This document shows positions 14,920 through 20,832 of a stretch of 21,560 nt of DNA, piece by piece; position 1 is the stretch's first letter; each line of letters opens with the position of its first letter. A model generated the notes under the pieces. The model worked only from the letters and a program-made list of their open reading frames with translations. It did no database searches and was not told the origin of the DNA. The DNA lies in assembly GCA_030699205.1 (NCBI GenBank), contig JAUYJY010000049.1:1-21560 (forward strand), given 5' to 3'. This DNA comes from Candidatus Pacearchaeota archaeon (GTDB lineage Archaea; Nanobdellota; Nanobdellia; Pacearchaeales; GW2011-AR1). A program made the translations under genes and the position numbers.

Positions 14920-15607
14920 TTATTCTAGATAATTATAGATATTTAAGCCTTCTCCCTTATTAGAAAATGTCAGGAATATAAGGGTGCCGTTTAGTTTTTC
15001 AGTAATTTTTGAGAATTCTTTATTCTTATAAACTCCTTCTCTTGAAACCACTGCAAAATCACCCTTAAGGCCTTCTTCAATAAGTTTTTTGGATGAAGAA
15101 AGCCCAAAGCCCCTTCCCTTTTCTTTCTTGGTAGATTTTCCATTGAACGCTAGTTCAATAGCTTCAAAGTCATTATTGAAAGAAACATTATTCTTTTTAA
15201 AACCCCCTGGAATTGAAATTCCGTCATCAAAAACTAAAATATAGCAGAAGACAAAATATTTTGAACAGTTTTTTGTTCTTCCGCTAATAGTCTAAGACAA
15301 ATACTGTTCAATTATAAATGTCTTAGACTATACTAACTCTCTTGGATGAATTATCAACGCTTAGGAAAATGAAACCTTCAGAAAAACTAGAATGTTGGTT
15401 AATATTATCTGATAATTCTCCCAATAAGTAGAAAATTGGATTAAGCATCTGAGATGGTAAATTTTCTTTTGTAAATGAAAAAATATTTTCTAATTCTTTT
15501 TCCATGTCACCCTCTTTTTTTAATGAAAAGAGTCTCCCATCTTCAAAGAAGTCTAATGACTTATCTTTTAAATACCTATGAAATAATCTCTTAACCTCTC
15601 CAATCAT
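14920..15607 (-). pseudogene. GHKL-family ATPase (RsbW/histidine-kinase-like), split by element A
   Basis: Two in-frame pieces surround the insertion. The N-terminal piece (15607 down to the insertion) carries the N-box-like LLGELSDNINQHS. The C-terminal piece carries the G1 box FDDGISIPGG, a G2 box STKKEKGRGFGLSSSKKLIEE, and a G3-like LNGTLIFLTF. Removing the 89-bp element and one TA leaves exactly 199 codons including stop, and the codons across the repaired site read RVSILVFDDG, ideal for this fold. As it stands, translation ends just inside the element (VSIV-stop), losing the ATP-binding boxes. The family binds ATP and, in RsbW/SpoIIAB-type systems, phosphorylates a STAS partner; the STAS-like gene follows one base later. 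Apart from the insertion I see no other lesion. Confidence 0.9.
15242..15330 (-). mobile_element. Double-hairpin miniature element A, copy 3 (89 bp, inside ATPase gene)
   Basis: Flanked by TA at 15240-15241 and 15331-15332. The hairpin TAGTCTAAGACA / TGTCTTAGACTA is perfect here; the second pairs TAGCAGAAGAC with GTTCTTCCGCTA with a one-base bulge. It is nearly identical to copies 2 and 4, and inverted relative to them on the plus strand. The gene interruption fixes the element ends unambiguously. Confidence 0.93.
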
Positions 15608-15661
15608 TTAATTGGGTTGGAGAATTAATATTTAAAACTTTCAGAAGTCATTTCTTTTGAA

Positions 15662-15772
15662 GAGCTGAAAGAATTATGGAATGGAGAAATAAAAGAGATA
15701 ATTTATCATTTCAATTCTTTTATAAAATCTAAAACTTCTTTTGCATGTCCTAAAGCATTTACTTTTTCATAG
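15662..15772 (-). repeat. Direct repeat covering the 3' end of the peroxiredoxin gene
   Basis: Partner of 14507-14617. It covers the last 67 bases of the intact peroxiredoxin gene (15706-15772, including its stop codon) and the 44 bases that follow. The two copies are 1,155 bp apart and bracket the STAS/ATPase pair, consistent with insertion or recombination at this gene's end. Confidence 0.88.
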
Positions 15773-16155
15773 ACTTTTAGAATGTTATTGTTTTTATCTA
15801 AGATAAAAGTTCTCCTGTTTATTCCTAAGAACTTTCTTCCCATGAATGATTTTTCTCCATAGACTTTGAAATCTTTAGATACTTTGAAGTCAGGGTCTGA
15901 TAATAATAAGACCTTAAGATTATATTTCTCACAGAATTTTGTTTTTGATTTTTCATCTCCTCCCGAGATTCCAATTATTTTTGTAGATAGCTTTTTGAAG
16001 TCTTTTAATAACTCTGAGAATTGATTTGCTTCAATTGTACAACCCGGAGTGTTGTCTTTTGGATAGAAGTAAATTACCTTGTATTTTTCTTTGAAGTCAT
16101 TTAATTCGTGAGGTTTTCCAAATTTGTCTTTTAGCTTGAAGTTTTTTGATTTCAT
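15706..16155 (-). CDS. Peroxiredoxin, BCP/PrxQ type
   Basis: A 149-residue thioredoxin-fold peroxidase. FYPKDNTPGCT holds the peroxidatic Cys39, followed by SKFCEKYNL-like context with Cys75 (read as TKFCEKYNL), LLSDPD, and GRKFLGINRRTFILDKNNNI. The family reduces H2O2 and organic hydroperoxides using thioredoxin-like donors. The position five residues after the peroxidatic Cys, which carries the resolving Cys in bacterial BCP, is Asn44, so it is either 1-Cys or uses Cys75. A TATA-like box (about 16177-16190) 27 bases upstream gives a leaderless transcript, and element A copy 4 lies about 12 bases upstream of that box. A broken duplicate lies at 14507-14655. Confidence 0.93.
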   Translation of the reverse strand: MKSKNFKLKDKFGKPHELNDFKEKYKVIYFYPKDNTPGCTIEANQFSELLKDFKKLSTKIIGISGGDEKSKTKFCEKYNLKVLLLSDPDFKVSKDFKVYGEKSFMGRKFLGINRRTFILDKNNNILKVYEKVNALGHAKEVLDFIKELK

Positions 16156-16201
16156 TTTATTCTTTAGGATTTTGAATTTTTATATTTAATGGATTTAAAT
16201 A

Positions 16202-16289
16202 TAGTCTAAGACATTTATAATTGAACTGTATTTGTCTTAGACTATTAGCGGAAGAACAAAAAACTGTTCAAATGTTTTGTCTTCTGCTA
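16202..16289 (+). mobile_element. Double-hairpin miniature element A, copy 4 (88 bp)
   Basis: Flanked by TA at 16200-16201 and 16290-16291. It carries the same two hairpins as the other A copies, with one base fewer in the second loop (AAATGTTTTG versus AAATATTTTG). It lies between the ogg stop (16294) and the peroxiredoxin promoter, so it separates the two minus-strand genes and may insulate or modulate peroxiredoxin transcription. Confidence 0.9.
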
Positions 16290-16293
16290 TATC

Positions 16294-16917
16294 TCACTTG
16301 GCAACCTCACCGGTCTTTGAAAACCAGAGGAGTAAATCCAATTTTGCTTGTGAAATATTTAGTTCTTTTGCTATCTCTTTGAGCTTTAATTCTATATCAA
16401 TATATGTCTTTGATGTTAATGATTTTGGTATTTCTTTGATAATTTTATTTTCATATAGTGTTCTTAATACGTGTCTATCTAAAATCGCCAGATTTTGTGA
16501 ACCGGTATTCCTTAGAAAATGCGAGGCCTCTTTCATTCCAATACCCTTGATATTTTTTACTAAAAAGTCACGGGCTTGGGTTTCTGGCAGAATAGATAAT
16601 TTTGATTTTATTGGATGGAACTTTCTGGCTTCTATAATGAATTTTGCCTTGTTGTTATGAAATCTGTGCTTGTTTTCTTTGATGAATAAAGATAAATCCT
16701 GCTGGGAGATTGTTAACAATTTGTTTTGTAATTTTTTCTGTATGTTTTGTGCTGTTTTTTGTTTTGAGTTTGCTGCCAAAATACAAAAGCATAATTCAGA
16801 AAACCATTCCACTTCTGATTTTTTTGAAAATGATTGGAATTCTTTTAGTCTTCTATTCACTAAATAATTTGTCTTGGAATTTTGCAAATTCTTGATTTGT
16901 TGGATTAATTTACGCAT
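16294..16917 (-). CDS. ogg: 8-oxoguanine DNA glycosylase/AP lyase, archaeal Ogg2 type
   Basis: A 207-residue HhH-GPD protein that excises 8-oxoguanine and cleaves the resulting abasic site. The hairpin-helix-hairpin is at about 121-134 (VKNIKGIGMKEASHF) with catalytic Lys129, and the GPD aspartate is Asp147 in LAILDRHV. The C-terminus WFSKTGEVAK keeps the terminal lysine that distinguishes Ogg2 and helps recognise the oxidised base. Length and domain content match archaeal Ogg2 (about 205-210 residues), with no N-terminal extension as in eukaryotic OGG1. The gene starts 22 bases after the HD-domain gene's stop in what looks like one operon. Element A copy 4 is inserted a few bases beyond its stop without damaging it. 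Confidence 0.94.
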   Translation of the reverse strand: MRKLIQQIKNLQNSKTNYLVNRRLKEFQSFSKKSEVEWFSELCFCILAANSKQKTAQNIQKKLQNKLLTISQQDLSLFIKENKHRFHNNKAKFIIEARKFHPIKSKLSILPETQARDFLVKNIKGIGMKEASHFLRNTGSQNLAILDRHVLRTLYENKIIKEIPKSLTSKTYIDIELKLKEIAKELNISQAKLDLLLWFSKTGEVAK

Positions 16918-16939
16918 TGAAATCCATGAAAAAAGAAGT

Positions 16940-17545
16940 TTATAATTTCTCCTTTAGAAATTTATTAAGGTTTTTTCTTGCTTTTTCGTGGAAAATTGAC
17001 TTGCCTTTTTTGTTGTAATATTTTGAGGTTAATTTTATATCCTGACTTAAATAAAATCTGATGATTTCTTTTGTTTTTTCTTTCCATAAATCCCACGATA
17101 TCTTTATATTGTGAATCATTTCAAACTCTTTCTTTAGGTTTTTGTTGTTTTTAAGGAAAACTGGGAAGCCTGACGCAAGGCCTGAAAGGTCTGCAGACCT
17201 TACTATTTTTTCTTCTGTGGAGGAGAATTTTAAGTCTTTGTGAGTGCTTATAATTGCCTTTTTTACTTTTTTTATAAATGATTTATTAAACCCTAAATCT
17301 TTTAAGTTATTTTCCGCTAAATGTGCTGAATATTCCTCTTTTGTTTTAAATCCCTTTTCTATGTGGTTTTCGTGATATCCTGCATCATGAAATAATAATG
17401 AGATATAAACAACATTTTTGTCCACCAATATGCCTTCTTTTTCACAGATTTCAGAAATCTTGAGCCCTTTTTTTGCAACATCTAAGGCGTGTTGAAAATT
17501 ATGATATTGCAAATTTGAATATAATTTTTTTGCTGTTTCTTCCAT
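16940..17545 (-). CDS. HD-domain metal-dependent phosphohydrolase
   Basis: A 201-residue protein with HD-superfamily metal ligands. H19 (in YHNFQHALDVA), the HD pair at 53-54 in LLFHDAGYHEN, the STH of IISTHKD, and the Asp of VRSADLSG correspond to the H...HD...H...D pattern. Such enzymes hydrolyse phosphomonoesters or phosphodiesters, often of nucleotides or signalling nucleotides; the substrate cannot be inferred. It begins one base after the ZIP transporter stop codon and precedes ogg, so the three form an operon. The C-terminal quarter is lysine-rich. Confidence 0.9.
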   Translation of the reverse strand: MEETAKKLYSNLQYHNFQHALDVAKKGLKISEICEKEGILVDKNVVYISLLFHDAGYHENHIEKGFKTKEEYSAHLAENNLKDLGFNKSFIKKVKKAIISTHKDLKFSSTEEKIVRSADLSGLASGFPVFLKNNKNLKKEFEMIHNIKISWDLWKEKTKEIIRFYLSQDIKLTSKYYNKKGKSIFHEKARKNLNKFLKEKL

Positions 17546-17546
17546 T

Positions 17547-18296
17547 TTATTCGAATAATAATAGGGCAGCCATTACTAAAATTCCTATTATTAGGGAGAT
17601 TAATTGAACTATTGATTTTTTAATTGTGAAATTTTTGTGCAATTCTGGTATGAGATCTGAGCCGGCGATATAGATAAATCCGCCTATTGCTATGGGCACT
17701 ATAAATTGTTCTATTATTGAAGTGTAATTTGAAGCGATTAAAGCAATTATTGCTCCGAGTATTGCAGTTAATGCAGACAGAAAGTTAAAGAGTAATGCTT
17801 TTCTTTTTGTATATCCCCCATGAATCAAAACTCCAAAATCTCCGATTTCCTGAGGGATTTCATGGAAGGCCACTGCGAGAGTTGTTGCAATTCCCACAGG
17901 AACATTAATTAAATAAGAAGCACCTATAATTAAGCCGTCTAAAAAGTTGTGTATTCCATCGCCAATTATATTCATTTTAGCAAATGAATGTGTGTGCTCT
18001 TTAGTTATTGGGTGGTGGCAGTGTTGCCAGTGTATAAATTTTTCTATTACAAAGAAGATTAGGATTCCTCCGAGGATTGAGAAAGACAATTGCAAAGTAA
18101 AGCCGGAAGATTCTACGGCTTCTGGAAGAAGATGTATAAATGCATCCCCGAACAATGCTCCTGCTGAAAAACTGATAAGATAAATTAATATCTTTTGAAG
18201 TTTTTCCTTCTTTAATGAAAGCGTGATTACACCTATTAAAGATATAAAGCTTATTATTAAAACACTTATTATTGTATATAGCCAGACTAATTCCAT
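17547..18296 (-). CDS. ZIP-family divalent metal transporter
   Basis: A 249-residue integral membrane protein with eight predicted helices. Helix 4 carries GDGIHNFLDGLIIG (H116, N117, D120) and helix 5 carries FHEIPQEIGDF (H145, E146, E150), the paired metal-binding motifs of the ZIP family that move zinc, iron or manganese into the cytoplasm. A histidine-rich loop (HWQHCHHPITKEHTH, about 89-103) precedes helix 4, as in many ZIPs. The transcript is probably leaderless from the TATA-like run at 18317-18328, with a perfect palindrome just upstream. It heads an operon with the HD hydrolase and ogg; the metal specificity is not determined by sequence. Confidence 0.95.
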   Translation of the reverse strand: MELVWLYTIISVLIISFISLIGVITLSLKKEKLQKILIYLISFSAGALFGDAFIHLLPEAVESSGFTLQLSFSILGGILIFFVIEKFIHWQHCHHPITKEHTHSFAKMNIIGDGIHNFLDGLIIGASYLINVPVGIATTLAVAFHEIPQEIGDFGVLIHGGYTKRKALLFNFLSALTAILGAIIALIASNYTSIIEQFIVPIAIGGFIYIAGSDLIPELHKNFTIKKSIVQLISLIIGILVMAALLLFE

Positions 18297-18316
18297 AAGG
18301 TATATATTTTAACAAT

Positions 18317-18350
18317 GTATTTAAAAGTTATTGATTTAATTCATCAATAA
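18317..18350 (-). promoter_or_regulatory. ZIP operon promoter with upstream palindrome
   Basis: A TATA-like box (minus strand ACTTTTAAATAC, 18317-18328) is centred about 26 bases upstream of the ZIP ATG. It is abutted by the perfect inverted repeat TTATTGAT / ATCAATAA (18328-18335 and 18343-18350; 7-base spacer). Its position over the BRE region suggests binding by a regulator, possibly metal-responsive. Confidence 0.55.
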
Positions 18351-18666
18351 TGATGTTTAAGAAACTCAGAAACTAAGTGATGTGACAAAATTAAGAAATG
18401 CAAGAAAGTAATGGAGAATTTTAGATAATCAGAGAGGTTTTTCCTCCCAAACACAAATTCTTTAGCTAGTCCAAAAGAAGTAATGGCTTCTCCCCCTTTG
18501 TCTGCCACCTTTTTGTTTCTTTTTTTCTAAAAAAGAAGATAGGGCACTTTTCACATTCCTAAGGGTTTCCCGACGAACGTAGTGAAGAGAGCACAGCGGA
18601 GCAAAATCCGAATGATTTTGAGTTCAGGAGTGCGAACCCCTATACACCACTTTTGAATGAAAAACC
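18351..18666. other. Long intergenic region with a structured element at about 18559-18642
   Basis: Gene-free spacer between the ZIP operon and the Cys/His-rich orphan. The first part shows only an AT-rich sequence and a pyrimidine-rich run (18490-18530). From 18559 the base composition becomes more GC-rich. A TAAGGGTT / AACCCCTA pair (about 18559-18566 and 18635-18642) could close a large stem, and inside it CAAAATC / GATTTTG (18602-18608 and 18614-18620) forms a perfect 7-base hairpin. This resembles the structured spacers later in the window but lacks their AGACATRAC end. Confidence 0.5.
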
Positions 18667-18674
18667 TTATAAAG
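18667..18674 (+). promoter_or_regulatory. TATA box of the Cys/His-rich orphan gene
   Basis: TTATAAAG centred about 26 bases before the ATG at 18696, matching the leaderless spacing seen at other genes here. Confidence 0.5.
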
Positions 18675-18695
18675 TTTTAATTAATACCTTAAATT

Positions 18696-19595
18696 ATGGT
18701 AATACCTTATGCTTTTGTAAAAGTAATGCAAGGAGAAGAACCTTATTTAGATAAATTAGATAGGTTGCCAAAAAAACAAGCAAAATTCTTAATGACTGAA
18801 GGCAATATGGGAGGTAAATATCTTGGAGCGTGTCTGGATAGTTGCAGATGGGGAAGTCATACGACAGTTATGTATGAAATGAGTACAAAGGGACTAATGG
18901 GATTTATACAAAATTGGATGCAACAAAATCCAGAAAATTTTACAGGTTTATGGCATGAAAAACAAATTGAAGAGTTATACACAAAATTTGAACTTCCTTT
19001 TATTCACAACGAAACCTGCCCTAAGGATAAAAATCATTCAGGGGTTGTAAGGGATTTGGGAGGTAGATTAAGATGTGCCCACAAATCAGAAGAGAAATTA
19101 AAACCAAGTTTTGTAAGGTATTGGGATTCTTTTGATAAGCTTTCTGGGATGACGCAAAGACATTATTTTGAAGATGAACCATCTGACCCTCTTCCCGATG
19201 ATGCTTGGAATGAAGAAACCGGAGAATTGCTTCCAGAATATAAAGAAGATGCGGAAAGATATCAAAGGGAATTGAAGGAATTTGAACAAGAAGAATCCTC
19301 TCTTTTAGTGACTGATGTCTGTTATTCGATTTTATCAGATCGGGGAAGAATTTTGCCTCTTGAAACAATTATAAAAAGATTGAACCTAAGACCAGAAACA
19401 GAAACAGTATATTGTGATAGGTTTGGACCATGCGAAAGAGTTGGTGAATTGTCAGAAATTGTTGGTTGGTGTCAAGGGCATATTCAAGAACATGATAAAG
19501 TTGAATTTCCATTTGATGGTTGGGATTTGGCATTTTATGTTCAAAGGTGGTATCAACAATCACCTGACAGAAAATCTCCGATTTTCGAAAAATGA
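18696..19595 (+). CDS. Cys/His-rich protein of unknown function (299 residues)
   Basis: I do not recognise this family. It is soluble, acidic and Trp-rich, with Cys/His clusters that could bind zinc: GACLDSCRW (C46, C50), ETCPKDKNHSG (C108, H114) with RCAH (C127, H129), and YCDRFGPCE (C240, C246) with WCQGH (C259, H262). The CPKDKNHSGVVRDLGGRLRCAH block (about 108-129) has a zinc-ribbon-like C-x5-H ... C-x-H spacing. A Glu-rich helix spans about 180-202. It stands alone with its own TATA box and is followed by an attC-like structured site, the arrangement expected of an integron gene cassette. The transfer idea rests on context, not on detectable homology. Confidence 0.75.
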   Translation: MVIPYAFVKVMQGEEPYLDKLDRLPKKQAKFLMTEGNMGGKYLGACLDSCRWGSHTTVMYEMSTKGLMGFIQNWMQQNPENFTGLWHEKQIEELYTKFELPFIHNETCPKDKNHSGVVRDLGGRLRCAHKSEEKLKPSFVRYWDSFDKLSGMTQRHYFEDEPSDPLPDDAWNEETGELLPEYKEDAERYQRELKEFEQEESSLLVTDVCYSILSDRGRILPLETIIKRLNLRPETETVYCDRFGPCERVGELSEIVGWCQGHIQEHDKVEFPFDGWDLAFYVQRWYQQSPDRKSPIFEK

Positions 19596-19616
19596 CTTCT
19601 TAGACTCGGGCTCCTG

Positions 19617-19805
19617 AATTAGACATGACATCGCAACTAAACGAAGTTTCAGTTTTCCTAGCGGAGCGACTGAAGGGAACGGAACAGAGCTGAAAACTGA
19701 AATTTGGAGAAATGGTAAGCCGAGCCATTTCTCATTAAATTCCGGTTAGGTCTTCCAACGACTGAAATGGGGAGAGTACAGAGGGGCACGGAGCGAAGCG
19801 GAGTG
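19617..19805 (+). repeat. attC-like structured site S2
   Basis: The outer arms are ACATGAC (19623-19629) and GTTAGGT (19745-19751), the latter fitting the integron R' consensus GTTRRRY. Between them are two strong hairpins: TTTCAGTTTTC with GAAAACTGAAA (19647-19657, 19692-19702; 11 perfect pairs), and GAGAAATGG with CCATTTCTC (19707-19715, 19725-19733; 9 perfect pairs). The left end (TTAGACATGAC) and right end (CATTTCTCATTAAATTCCGG) closely match site S4. A GC-richer tail follows to about 19805. Confidence 0.65.
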
Positions 19806-19828
19806 ATTTCAAAAAAGACAAAATTTTC

Positions 19829-20356
19829 TTAATATAAATCAACATTTTTAAAAGGAATCAGTGATAAAATTACTGCCTCTGTATAATACTTCGTTCTGTC
19901 AATTACATCTCCTGTCAAAATCCCGACTGCTCCATTTTCCTGTTTTGAATTATTGTGCTTGAAAACAATGTCATCAGCCTCGCCGAGTTCCTTGCCTTCT
20001 TTTATCAATTCAACAACCTGTTTTGGTAGAAAAAATGTTCCCGTCCTTGCTTTACCATATTTGCCAGCCGACTTTATAACGACCCAAGCAAAAGCTTCCA
20101 TTTCAGTTTCAACGTGTTCAATACCACCCTCTATACCAACATAAAAGTCGGCGTCTTTAACTTCATTGGACGAGTTATCTGCTCTATTCTGTGCACCAAG
20201 CAATGTCTCATCATTACTGAAAGGCTGGTCTGCAACATTTGAGGGAACAGATATTCCAACAAAATCAAATTCTTGATTGGGGAACATTTTTTCAAACCCA
20301 TTTTTTACCGCTTGGATTTTGACAGGATTTTTAGATGCAATGATTACTTTTTTCAT
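19829..20356 (-). CDS. yjjX: Inosine/xanthosine triphosphatase (YjjX/DUF84 family)
   Basis: A 175-residue NTPase that hydrolyses non-canonical purine triphosphates (ITP, XTP) and so keeps damaged nucleotides out of DNA and RNA. Family signatures include the N-terminal VIIASKNPVKIQAVKNGF, the central VADQPFSNDETLLGAQNRA, the YVGIEGGIE motif with the acidic residues that bind Mg2+, and GKARTGTFFLP. The length matches the family. It is flanked by structured spacers on both sides in the accessory block. Functionally it is related to the nucleotide and base damage genes upstream (ogg, alkyltransferase), but no operon links them. Confidence 0.92.
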   Translation of the reverse strand: MKKVIIASKNPVKIQAVKNGFEKMFPNQEFDFVGISVPSNVADQPFSNDETLLGAQNRADNSSNEVKDADFYVGIEGGIEHVETEMEAFAWVVIKSAGKYGKARTGTFFLPKQVVELIKEGKELGEADDIVFKHNNSKQENGAVGILTGDVIDRTKYYTEAVILSLIPFKNVDLY

Positions 20357-20410
20357 AATTATGTTGATTATAAACTAAAATACTTAAATTTTGTCTTTTT
20401 TGAATTGCGT

Positions 20411-20497
20411 ATAAATCAGGATTTAGAGAAGTCGTGCGTAGCACGATTTGGGTGGAGGAGTCCGCAAGACTTCGGAACTCTTTATCCGCTGTTATGT
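20411..20497. repeat. attC-like structured site S3
   Basis: The plus strand ends in GTTATGT (20491-20497), so the minus strand reads AGACATAAC, the same left end as sites S2 and S4. Outer pairing joins ATAA (20411-20414) with TTAT (20492-20495) and GGAT..AGAG (20419-20428) with CTCT..ATCC (20478-20487), with small internal loops. Inside are a perfect hairpin TCGTGC / GCACGA (20432-20446) and GAGTCCG / CGGAACTC with one bulged A. The orientation is ambiguous; the AGACATAAC end suggests minus. Confidence 0.5.
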
Positions 20498-20499
20498 CT

Positions 20500-20555
20500 G
20501 TCGAAACTTGTTTCGACCAAGGGTTAGTGCAACGTTCGGCGAAGCCGAAACCCTT
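20500..20555. repeat. Two tandem perfect hairpins adjoining site S3
   Basis: GTCGAAAC / GTTTCGAC (20500-20517) has an 8-base stem and only a 2-base loop. AAGGGT / ACCCTT (20519-20524, 20550-20555) encloses a bulge and TTCGGC / GCCGAA (20535-20549) with a GAA loop. They lie just beyond the RelE stop codon at 20566 (minus strand) and could end its transcript. Confidence 0.65.
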
Positions 20556-20565
20556 AGAGTTTTAT

Positions 20566-20823
20566 TTAAGCCCGTCTTTTATATATGTTTTTTCTATGAC
20601 CTATATCAACAACAAGAACTAATAATTTATCATTTTCAAGATCGACAATTAATCTATAATCTCCTACTCTAAATTTGTATGATTTATCACCTACTAATCT
20701 TTTTAAATATGATTCAGGTCTAATTCTCAATTTATCTAATGAGAGAACAATTCTTTCTCTATCTTGAGAATTTAATTTATCAAGAAATTTTTCAACCCTT
20801 TTTGATAATATTATTTCATACAT
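20566..20823 (-). CDS. RelE-like toxin (TA system 3)
   Basis: An 85-residue RelE/ParE-superfamily protein with MYEIILSKRVEKFLDKL, a basic central RIRPESYLKRL, YKFRVGDYRLIVDL and VVDIGHRKNIYKRRA. It is paralogous to the toxin at 2342-2590 (shared RVG[DE]YR and GHRKNIY). The final KRRA continues past the usual family end into the structured spacer, suggesting the reading frame runs into flanking DNA. It follows its antitoxin by 9 bases. Messenger RNA cleavage on the ribosome is the expected activity by family. Confidence 0.9.
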   Translation of the reverse strand: MYEIILSKRVEKFLDKLNSQDRERIVLSLDKLRIRPESYLKRLVGDKSYKFRVGDYRLIVDLENDKLLVLVVDIGHRKNIYKRRA

Positions 20824-20832
20824 TTAAGAAAC

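Noticed and set aside
15656..15780. Plus-strand coding potential (FEELKELWNGEIKEI...) across the peroxiredoxin 3' end
   Set aside because: It lies antisense to the well-supported peroxiredoxin gene and is broken in the second copy (frame stop after GAAAGAATTATAG), so it is most likely a shadow frame.
61..16289. CRISPR array suggested by repeated palindromic units
   Set aside because: The repeats are about 89 bp, irregularly spaced by kilobases, in both orientations, and flanked by TA; no spacer pattern or cas genes are present.
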